Below are positions 1 through 5,300 of a stretch of 5,685 bases of DNA, piece after piece. The DNA comes from an uncultured Tannerella sp. (lineage in GTDB: Bacteria > Bacteroidota > Bacteroidia > Bacteroidales > Tannerellaceae). A model generated the notes under the pieces. That model searched no databases and was not told the origin of the DNA. It worked only from the letters and a program-made list of their open reading frames with translations. The DNA lies in contig CALHPT010000203.1 of assembly GCA_938036405.1 (NCBI GenBank), positions 1-5,685 on the forward strand, given 5' to 3'. How positions within the stretch are numbered: position 1 is the first letter of the stretch; every line of letters begins with the position of its first letter. Both the position numbers and the translations under genes were made by a program.

Positions 1-846
1 TTTCTCCGTCGGCAGCGCATACGTGCTGTGATAAAGGAAGTCTGCCAGAGAAATATCGTCCGTATAACTGCGGATCACTTCTGGATCAATGGGGGCGCCG
101 ATGTAGACTTCCGCCGTACGTCCGCGCTTATTAAAAGCCTCAGCCGGCACGCGCAGGGTGCGAATCTTCCAGCTGATTCGACCCAGGAAATAGAAGAAGT
201 CGGAATTGCGAAAATCGAAGTAAACGGGATAGACAGGGACGCCGGCTTTGCGTATCAGACGGATCACGCTGTGCGTCCACGGCCGGTCGCGCACCTCACC
301 GCGGGCATTTCCGAACGACATGGCTCCGGCGGGAAAGAATCCGATGGGATGACCGTTACGCAGCCCTTCGAGAGCAATCCGCACACCGCTTACATTGGCG
401 TGATGGGCCGTCGTCTGATTGCCCGTCTTGGGTGTGACGGAGATAAAGTTGTCAGACATGGCCCAGATGCGCTCAAGCATGCCGTTGACCATGACGCGAA
501 AGTCGGGACGGCGAGAGGCAAAAAGGTCGATGAGGATGATGCCGTCGAGCGATCCGATGGGGTGGTTAGAGACGGTGATGAAGGCTCCCGGTGGCAGGGC
601 GTCAAGGCGCTCGGCGTGATGAATGTTGTAACGGACGTCCATCATGGGGTCGGCGAGCATGGCCGAGGTAAAGGCGGCGCCACGGAGGTGGCAATGTTTG
701 GAGTGAATGGCGTTGACCTTATCGATGGCAAGCCATTTCATCAGTTGGCGGGCCAAGGCGGAGGCCCATCGGCAGCGAAAGATGGGTGCAACCGCCTGCA
801 AGTCGGGCAGCCCGAAGACGGGTTTTGCTTCTTGCTGCTCACTCAT
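1..846 (-). CDS. Lysophospholipid acyltransferase family protein (PlsC/hemolysin-like LPLAT), 3' end cut by window edge
   Basis: Reading down from 846, 282 codons are open to the left edge with no stop, so the C-terminus lies outside. The protein is an acyltransferase of the LPLAT superfamily, which moves an acyl chain from acyl-ACP or acyl-CoA to a lipid acceptor at the inner face of the cytoplasmic membrane. Visible motifs: SNHPIGSLDG at residues 93-102, with the presumed catalytic pair His95 and Asp101; FFPAGAMSF at 170-178 in place of the usual FPEG block; VPVYPVYF at 203-210 as the fourth LPLAT block. His and Asp are five residues apart (HX5D, as in the hemolysin-like LPLAT branch) rather than HX4D, and the Glu of FPEG is Ala. 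The start ATG overlaps the stop of the upstream phosphatidyltransferase gene (ATGA), fixing the start and implying translational coupling. The visible length is close to the roughly 300 residues I would expect, so little is probably missing. The acceptor is unknown: glycerophospholipid, amino-acid lipid or another lipid are all possible. Confidence 0.9.
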   Translation of the reverse strand, partial: MSEQQEAKPVFGLPDLQAVAPIFRCRWASALARQLMKWLAIDKVNAIHSKHCHLRGAAFTSAMLADPMMDVRYNIHHAERLDALPPGAFITVSNHPIGSLDGIILIDLFASRRPDFRVMVNGMLERIWAMSDNFISVTPKTGNQTTAHHANVSGVRIALEGLRNGHPIGFFPAGAMSFGNARGEVRDRPWTHSVIRLIRKAGVPVYPVYFDFRNSDFFYFLGRISWKIRTLRVPAEAFNKRGRTAEVYIGAPIDPEVIRSYTDDISLADFLYHSTYALPTEK

Positions 847-1763
847 TCCGATTGTTCGTCAAGGGTGATGATGTCGCGGCAGATCTGCTCATGCCGACGG
901 ATAGAGATGAGCAGGATGGTGTTGAGGACGACAATCTCGTACACGAAATAGATCCACACGATACCGCTCCAGCGGATGCTGAGGAGCATGACGAGGAAGA
1001 GGACGACGGTGCGACCGTTGAAGGTCATGAAGTCGATGTAGTGCGTCATGAGATGGCGGCTACGGCTACGGAAGGCCAGACGGAGACGCTCGGGGATGTC
1101 GTCGCCATAGCGCGCTTGGAGCCTACGGAGCATGCGTTGCAAGGCGGGAGTCCAAAACTCCTGTACGCGGGTGTAGAGTTCGTACAGGGTATAGAAGGCG
1201 CGATTGGTGCGGCTCTTCATCTCACGCTGTTGCGCCTTGACCTGATCGATGCTGTGAAACTCGCGCCCTTTCTCTTTGCTGACGAAATAGAGATGGAGTG
1301 TCTTATAGTAGTCTGTGATGCCGGCCTGCAACAGGTGAGACAACCCAGAGGCTACGGCGGGAACGAAGAACCAACCACTACCATAGAGGTGCGAAAGTCG
1401 CAGGGCGAGGCCGACGTAGATGAGGGTGAACCAGATGTCGCCGGCGATGCCGTCGAGGATGCGGCCAATCTCCGACTTGATGCCGGTCAGGCGGGCCAGC
1501 TGGCCGTCGACACAGTCGAGGATGTTGGCCATGATGAGCAGCAGAATGCCGGCTACGGTGTACTCCGGACGGTTTGTAAAGTAGAAAAGGTAGCCCGTGC
1601 CGGCTCCGACGAAGATGGAGAGGATGGTGACCATGTTCGGCGTGACGCCGGTATGCTGTAGCATGCGCGCCAAGCGGTAACCGATGGGACGATAGAAATG
1701 GAGATCGATGAGGTTTTCGGTCTCGATGGACTTTAGGGATGATTCGAATGTCTTATCACTCAT
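843..1763 (-). CDS. CDP-alcohol phosphatidyltransferase family membrane protein
   Basis: This is a 306-residue integral membrane enzyme of the CDP-alcohol phosphotransferase family, which moves a phospho-alcohol or phosphatidyl group from a CDP-linked donor to an alcohol acceptor, releasing CMP. The signature starts with DCVDGQLAR at residues 83-91 (Asp83, Asp86, Gly87, Ala90, Arg91) and continues with Gly100 and Asp104. The fourth Asp is at 109, one residue later than the canonical DxxxD, with Gly at 108. Hydrophobic segments lie near 42-62, 67-82, 109-124, 131-148, 252-262 and 267-287. Between the fourth and fifth is a polar, basic stretch of about 100 residues (150-248), making the protein much longer than the minimal family core of about 200 residues. 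The start lies 3 nt after the SDR stop, and the stop overlaps the acyltransferase start. The neighbouring CTP-dependent nucleotidyltransferase suggests that the CDP-alcohol, rather than CDP-diacylglycerol, may be the donor; this is inference. Family assignment is secure; substrate is not. Confidence 0.95.
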   Translation of the reverse strand: MSDKTFESSLKSIETENLIDLHFYRPIGYRLARMLQHTGVTPNMVTILSIFVGAGTGYLFYFTNRPEYTVAGILLLIMANILDCVDGQLARLTGIKSEIGRILDGIAGDIWFTLIYVGLALRLSHLYGSGWFFVPAVASGLSHLLQAGITDYYKTLHLYFVSKEKGREFHSIDQVKAQQREMKSRTNRAFYTLYELYTRVQEFWTPALQRMLRRLQARYGDDIPERLRLAFRSRSRHLMTHYIDFMTFNGRTVVLFLVMLLSIRWSGIVWIYFVYEIVVLNTILLISIRRHEQICRDIITLDEQSE

Positions 1764-1766
1764 GGT

Positions 1767-2495
1767 TCACCGATAGCTATATCCGCCGTCCGCCACGACC
1801 ACCGAACCGTTCATGTAACTGTTCTCAACCAACATCCGATAGACCTCGGCCACTTCCTCAGGGCTACAGAAACGCCCCAAAGCGATCTTACCCTCGATGT
1901 TGCGACGCACCTCGGCGGGCTTCGTGCGGTGCCAGTCGGTCTCGACAAAGCCCGGTGCGACGGCGTTCACGCGGACACCGTACGGGGCAAGAAACTTGAC
2001 GAGGTTCTTGGCCAGCGCATGCACAGCGGACTTGGTAATGCCGTACGACAATGACATGCCGTGCGGCTCAACGGCCATCAGCGAGCCGGTAAAGACAACG
2101 CCCGCGCCGCGCCGTATGCGACGGACAAGGCGCTGCAAGAGGAAGACGGGAAAGTGTACGTTGGCGAAGAACTGCCGCTCCCACTCCGTGAGTTCCAGCT
2201 CCTCGAAAGAGGCACGGTAGGTAGTGCCAGCGTTCAGGACGACCGCGTCGAGCGTAGCGTCCGAAGCCTCGAAGTGACCGGCGATGCGCGCGATAGAAGC
2301 GGGATCGGTAATGTCGGCCTGGAGTAGGTCGACCCGAACCGACGATGCCGCACGGATCGCTTCGGCAGCCTCTTCGGCGGCCACGGTGTCCGTACCGTAG
2401 GTCAGCGTCAGGTCGTATCCGGCACGAGCCAACGTGTCAGCCACGGCGCGGCCGATGCCCTTCGTGCCGCCCGTGATCAATGCTTGCTTAATCAT
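1767..2495 (-). CDS. Short-chain dehydrogenase/reductase, FabG-like classical SDR
   Basis: A 242-residue NAD(P)-dependent oxidoreductase with a complete classical SDR set: nucleotide-binding TGGTKGIG at residues 8-15, Asp61, NAG at 88-90, and the catalytic tetrad Asn112, Ser138, Tyr151 and Lys155 (YGITK). PGFVETDW at 181-188 and the C-terminal ADGGYSYR complete the fold. Lys12 in the glycine-rich loop fits NADPH use, but weakly. I chose ATG at 2495, because its product begins directly with the first beta strand (MIKQALITGG) and it lies 13 nt after the stop of the upstream cytidylyltransferase. An in-frame ATG at 2549 would add 18 residues, poor in hydrophobic content, and overlap that gene by 41 nt. 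The motif set resembles 3-oxoacyl-ACP reductases, but the position between a cytidylyltransferase and a CDP-alcohol transferase suggests reduction of a sugar or polyol phosphate, or of a lipid ketone such as 3-ketodihydrosphingosine. Neither can be decided from sequence alone. Confidence 0.92.
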   Translation of the reverse strand: MIKQALITGGTKGIGRAVADTLARAGYDLTLTYGTDTVAAEEAAEAIRAASSVRVDLLQADITDPASIARIAGHFEASDATLDAVVLNAGTTYRASFEELELTEWERQFFANVHFPVFLLQRLVRRIRRGAGVVFTGSLMAVEPHGMSLSYGITKSAVHALAKNLVKFLAPYGVRVNAVAPGFVETDWHRTKPAEVRRNIEGKIALGRFCSPEEVAEVYRMLVENSYMNGSVVVADGGYSYR

Positions 2496-2508
2496 GTGTG
2501 AGGGGGGA

Positions 2509-3015
2509 TTATTGCTGTTTGCTTGAAGCGGTGTCGTCCTCTTCATCAAGGCCGATCTTCATCCCCTTCACCGATGCCGGCTTCGCCTGTCGTTCTTGTC
2601 TCAGATTCTTCTCGTAAGAGTCGTGAATGGTCTTACGAAGCGAAGAAGAGGAGACGCCCGTGCCATAGGGGAAGTAGAAGACTTGCACATCAAGCTCGCG
2701 CAAGTAGTCATACTTGCCGTACCAATCGTCACCGACCACGAAAGCGTCGATATTGAGCTTCTTGACGATCTCAGTATGATCAAGCGTATGTTGCGGGATA
2801 ACGATGTCGGGCGTCTTGAGCGCTTCAAGGATTTGCATCCGCTCGTTGAAGGGGATGATGGGGGGCGCCTTGTACGACGATACGAGTTCGTCCGTGCTCA
2901 CGCCGACAATCAGAATGTCGCCCAAGCTGCGGGCGTAATTGATCATCCGAAGATGATTGTAGTGGAACATGTCGAATGTTCCTGAGGTGTAAACCACCGT
3001 TTTGTTCTTGAACAT
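2509..3015 (-). CDS. Glycerol-3-phosphate cytidylyltransferase-like nucleotidyltransferase
   Basis: A 168-residue member of the HxGH nucleotidyltransferase superfamily, closest in pattern to TagD/GCT and ethanolamine-phosphate cytidylyltransferases, which make a CDP-alcohol plus pyrophosphate from CTP and a phospho-alcohol. Visible features: GTFDMFHYNHL at residues 12-22; LIVGVSTDELV at about 35-45; PFNERMQIL at about 55-63; VVGDDWYGKYDYL in the middle; and YFPYGTGVSSSSLRKTI near 113-129, corresponding to the RTxGISTT block. Two points are odd. The HxGH glycine is Asn20 (HYNH), and the RTEGIST arginine is not conserved. The last 25 or so residues are a charged, low-complexity tail ending DDTASSKQQ. 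It is first in a four-gene unit, with a Bacteroides-type promoter just upstream. The start ATG is preceded by an A-rich leader without a Shine-Dalgarno sequence. The substrate could be glycerol-3-phosphate, ethanolamine phosphate or another phospho-alcohol. An ADP- or AMP-transferring role cannot be excluded. Confidence 0.9.
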   Translation of the reverse strand: MFKNKTVVYTSGTFDMFHYNHLRMINYARSLGDILIVGVSTDELVSSYKAPPIIPFNERMQILEALKTPDIVIPQHTLDHTEIVKKLNIDAFVVGDDWYGKYDYLRELDVQVFYFPYGTGVSSSSLRKTIHDSYEKNLRQERQAKPASVKGMKIGLDEEDDTASSKQQ

Positions 3016-3040
3016 GATACCTGTCTTTTTTACACGGCGG

Positions 3041-3072
3041 GCAAAGGTAGAAGCTGTTTCGATCTTACCAAT
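3041..3072 (-). promoter_or_regulatory. Bacteroides-type promoter for the lipid-gene unit
   Basis: Reading the minus strand, TACCTTTGC (3049-3041) exactly matches the Bacteroides primary-sigma -7 consensus TAnnTTTG. Nineteen nt further upstream is ATTG (3072-3069), three of four bases of the -33 TTTG element at an accepted spacing. The -7 box lies about 26 nt upstream of the cytidylyltransferase ATG at 3015, giving a short A-rich 5' leader. The -33 box falls just after the pdxA stop. This implies that the four downstream genes have their own promoter, even if some readthrough from pdxA occurs. Confidence 0.62.
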
Positions 3073-3077
3073 TCCCG

Positions 3078-4193
3078 CTATAACTCCGATTCTTCTTTCG
3101 TTAAGTCCAGCTTCACGTTGTCCTTCCCGTTCTTGTCGACAAACTCCTTGCGGAGGGGACGCAGGGTGGCTTGGCGATACGCTTCACGGTTGCGATAGAT
3201 GTCGATCGAGGTGTAGATGGCCTGCCGGAAGGAGGCTTCCGAGGCACGGTTGCGGCCGGCAATGTCGTAGGCCGTGCCGTGGTCGGGCGAGGTGCGAACG
3301 ACAGGCAATCCGGCTGTAAAGTTTACACCTTCGTCCATCACCAAGGCCTTGAACGGCGCCAGCCCCTGGTCGTGATACATGGCCAGCACACCGTCGAACA
3401 GACGATAAGTACCCGAACCGAAAAAGCCATCCGAGGCGTAGGGACCGAACGACAGTACGCCTTTCTTCTTGGCCTCCTCCATCGCCGGACTGATCACCGT
3501 CTCCTCCTCCTGCCCCAGCAGCCCGGCGTCACCGGAGTGCGGATTGAGCGAGAGCACAGCGATGCGCGGACAAACGATGCCGAAGTCCTCTTTCAGCGAC
3601 GTATTGAAGAGTAGCAGCTTGCTTGTGATGGCCTCCGACGTGAGATGGGAGGCGACGCTGGCGAGCGGTACGTGTCCCGTCACTAAGGCTACGCGCAGCC
3701 TGTCGCTCGTGAGAATCATCAGCGAATGGTAGACGCCATTTTCACCAAAGCAGGCCTCGAGATACTCCGTATGGCCGGGAAAGTGGAAGCCGTCGTGCTG
3801 GATGTTATGCTTGTTGATGGGCGCTGTGACGAGTGTGTCAATGGCGCCGCGTTTGATGTCGGCCACGGCCGCTTCAAGTGACGCGAAGGCCGCCATGCCA
3901 CCCTCCGGTGTCGATTCGCCCGGTGCGATGGGGCAGTTGGGCGCGACGCATTCGATGAGGTTCACCTTACCCTCGGCTGCCTCCTCGGCGCGAGAGATCA
4001 CGTTCGGCACCAGAGGCTCCATGTCCGCCAGTGTCTTCAAATAGTGCTGCAACGCCTTCTGTGAACCATAGATCACCGGCGTGCAGATATCCGTCATCAT
4101 CTCCTCCACAAACGTCTTCAGAATCACCTCGTATCCCACCCCGTTCATATCTCCCTGCGTGATGCCCACGCGGATCAGTCTTTCTTCCATCAT
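3078..4193 (-). CDS. pdxA: 4-hydroxythreonine-4-phosphate dehydrogenase PdxA
   Basis: PdxA oxidises and decarboxylates 4-phosphohydroxy-L-threonine to 3-amino-2-oxopropyl phosphate with NAD(P), the cytosolic step before PdxJ in DXP-dependent pyridoxal phosphate synthesis. The 371-residue product has all expected active-site residues: substrate-binding His141-Thr142 (GHTEYL); metal ligands His174 (TGHVPL), His219 (NPHSGD) and His274 (YHDQGL); and phosphate/substrate contacts Lys282, Asn291 and Arg300. The metal ligands and phosphate contacts sit at a constant +8 offset from the E. coli numbering I recall. The N-terminal motif is ITQGDMNGVGYE instead of the proteobacterial GDPAGIGPE, which I regard as the Bacteroidetes form. 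The protein is about 40 residues longer than the E. coli enzyme, partly as a charged C-terminal extension. The start follows the DUF4837 stop by 9 nt (CAACGAAAA leader, no Shine-Dalgarno); a second ATG immediately follows the first. Likely cotranscribed with the DUF4837 gene. Confidence 0.97.
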   Translation of the reverse strand: MMEERLIRVGITQGDMNGVGYEVILKTFVEEMMTDICTPVIYGSQKALQHYLKTLADMEPLVPNVISRAEEAAEGKVNLIECVAPNCPIAPGESTPEGGMAAFASLEAAVADIKRGAIDTLVTAPINKHNIQHDGFHFPGHTEYLEACFGENGVYHSLMILTSDRLRVALVTGHVPLASVASHLTSEAITSKLLLFNTSLKEDFGIVCPRIAVLSLNPHSGDAGLLGQEEETVISPAMEEAKKKGVLSFGPYASDGFFGSGTYRLFDGVLAMYHDQGLAPFKALVMDEGVNFTAGLPVVRTSPDHGTAYDIAGRNRASEASFRQAIYTSIDIYRNREAYRQATLRPLRKEFVDKNGKDNVKLDLTKEESEL

Positions 4194-4202
4194 TTTTCGT
4201 TG

Positions 4203-5240
4203 TTAGTTCTTCTTTCCGTTCATTTCCTCCACACCGTCCAGCGGCTTGTCGAACTCGCCGGGCAGACGCAGCGTGTGTAGCCCTGCCTCTAATCGGCGGA
4301 TATAATTGCGCTTGTCCGTTTCGGGGGCGTAAACAAAGCCCTCGGCTACCACCACACGGCGGTTCGCCTCGTCCAGCCGGGCAAAGCTGACGAACGGTCC
4401 GCCCATCATGTCGCCCTCCATCTTCCACAGTCCGCGCAGCACACCGCAATACTTACCCTGAAGCGTCTTCGGTGTGTACGTGAGGCCGATCGGCTGCGTC
4501 GTCATGTGCGAGTTCGGATACGACCCGGGGATGTTCGCACCCAGAATCGAGTCGCGCATGTGCTGCATGTATTCCAGCGTAAACGTCTTCTCGTCGGTGT
4601 AGGGGAAGGTGTAAACCACCACATCCATGCGGCCCGTGTTCGCGTTATTCGAGGCCCAGAAGAAGTCCGTGGTGTCCTTAAACGAGGTGATGTCCGACGG
4701 CACATTGAGCATCACGCCAAACTTCGACTTCACTGAATCCATCACCAGCGAACTGTACGTCTCCTGCATCACCTGCGCCATGCGCGCCATCTCCAGCCGC
4801 GTGAAATAATCCACCAGCGCGCCGCGATTTTCGGCCAGATAAGTGAGCACCGACGCCTCGTCCGGCGCCGAGATGTAGACCACCGCCTGCCCCGTAGCCC
4901 AGCGATCCTTCTCTGTCCGCACAGACAGCTTTGTGTAGCGCTCGGCGTCGACCGAGAGCATGACAATGTTGCGCACGTATGTCATCATTCCGTTGAAATC
5001 GTCCGGCGTGACGAACGTCACACGCATCGAAGGCTCGGCCTGTGGCAGGCCACTGATAGACTGTTGCAGCTCTGCACGCAGGCTCACGCCCACCGTATCG
5101 TCCCAGATGGCGCGCGTAGTCACCACCTCCACTTCGTACGGCATGCCCGTGGCCGAAATGATCGACGGCGACGTATGGCATGCGCTCCATAACAGGGCCA
5201 CGAGGCCCATGAGCATCGTAAAGGAAAAGGTCTTCTTCAT
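4203..5240 (-). CDS. DUF4837 family lipoprotein, function unknown
   Basis: A 345-residue protein that I recognise as the Bacteroidetes-specific DUF4837 family from its pattern: TGMPYEVEVV at about 31-40, GLPQAEPSMRVTFV at 64-77, YVRNIVML at about 88-95, DFFWASNNANTGRMD near 193-207, YTFPYTDEKTF, GLWKMEGDMMGGPFVS, and VVVAEGFVYAPETDKRNYIRRLE toward the end, each compared only by eye. The N-terminus is a lipoprotein signal: MKK, a hydrophobic core, then LLWSAC with the lipidated Cys at 21. Trp at position -3 is atypical for a lipobox. His22 follows the Cys, so retention or surface export cannot be told. No catalytic motif is visible and no biochemical role is known to me. It sits between rlmN and pdxA, 9 nt from pdxA, an arrangement I believe recurs in Bacteroidales. 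It may act in envelope maintenance, but the sequence does not show this. Confidence 0.93.
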   Translation of the reverse strand: MKKTFSFTMLMGLVALLWSACHTSPSIISATGMPYEVEVVTTRAIWDDTVGVSLRAELQQSISGLPQAEPSMRVTFVTPDDFNGMMTYVRNIVMLSVDAERYTKLSVRTEKDRWATGQAVVYISAPDEASVLTYLAENRGALVDYFTRLEMARMAQVMQETYSSLVMDSVKSKFGVMLNVPSDITSFKDTTDFFWASNNANTGRMDVVVYTFPYTDEKTFTLEYMQHMRDSILGANIPGSYPNSHMTTQPIGLTYTPKTLQGKYCGVLRGLWKMEGDMMGGPFVSFARLDEANRRVVVAEGFVYAPETDKRNYIRRLEAGLHTLRLPGEFDKPLDGVEEMNGKKN

Positions 5241-5280
5241 TGTCTTCTCTTATTTGTTGTGCTACATATATTATCCGGTG

Positions 5281-5288
5281 CAAAAGTA
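5281..5288 (-). promoter_or_regulatory. Bacteroides-type -7 promoter element upstream of the DUF4837-pdxA unit
   Basis: On the minus strand, TACTTTTG followed by C (5288-5280) matches the -7 consensus TAnnTTTG and lies about 40 nt upstream of the DUF4837 ATG at 5240. No TTTG-like -33 box is found at 19-21 nt spacing; the bases there are G-rich. The nearest T-run, TTTT at 5317-5314 inside the rlmN coding region, is 25 nt away. The promoter is therefore plausible but weak by consensus, or depends on an activator. The only other exact match I found in the window is in the 3016-3077 gap, which argues against chance. Confidence 0.48.
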
Positions 5289-5300
5289 GGGTACACCCTA
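5287..5300. promoter_or_regulatory. 14-bp inverted repeat overlapping the -7 element, possible operator
   Basis: TAGGGT-AC-ACCCTA is a perfect inverted repeat with 6-bp arms and a 2-nt centre. It overlaps the first two bases of the -7 box on the minus strand and the rlmN stop codon (5298-5300). The 2-nt centre is too tight for an RNA hairpin loop with all arms paired and no T-run follows directly, so a terminator is unlikely; a dimeric repressor site is the natural alternative. One short palindrome can arise by chance. Confidence 0.25.

Noticed and set aside
28..951. Long open frame of 307 codons on the plus strand
   Set aside because: It lies antisense to the acyltransferase and the end of the CDP-alcohol transferase, both of which have family motifs. 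Its translation is rich in Gly, Asp, Val and His without any recognisable domain, as expected of a shadow in GC-rich DNA.
786..1661. Open frame of 291 codons on the plus strand
   Set aside because: Antisense to the CDP-alcohol transferase; the translation is acidic and repetitive (many Asp, Glu and Val) because it mirrors membrane-helix codons. No motif supports it.
2496..2549. An 18-residue N-terminal extension of the SDR starting at ATG 2549
   Set aside because: It would overlap the cytidylyltransferase by 41 nt, and the added residues are unlike any SDR N-terminus. ATG at 2495 begins at the first beta strand.
2985..2998. 14-nt sequence AGGTGTAAACCACC repeated at 4607-4620, with partial dyad symmetry
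   Set aside because: Both copies are inside coding regions and encode the same short peptide VVYT in the same frame, so codon coincidence explains them; no third copy was seen.
3016..3077. Possible terminator after pdxA
   Set aside because: Only a 3-bp arm pairing (GAA...TTC) is visible and no T-run follows; the A-run near 3030 on the minus strand is in the leader, not after a stem.
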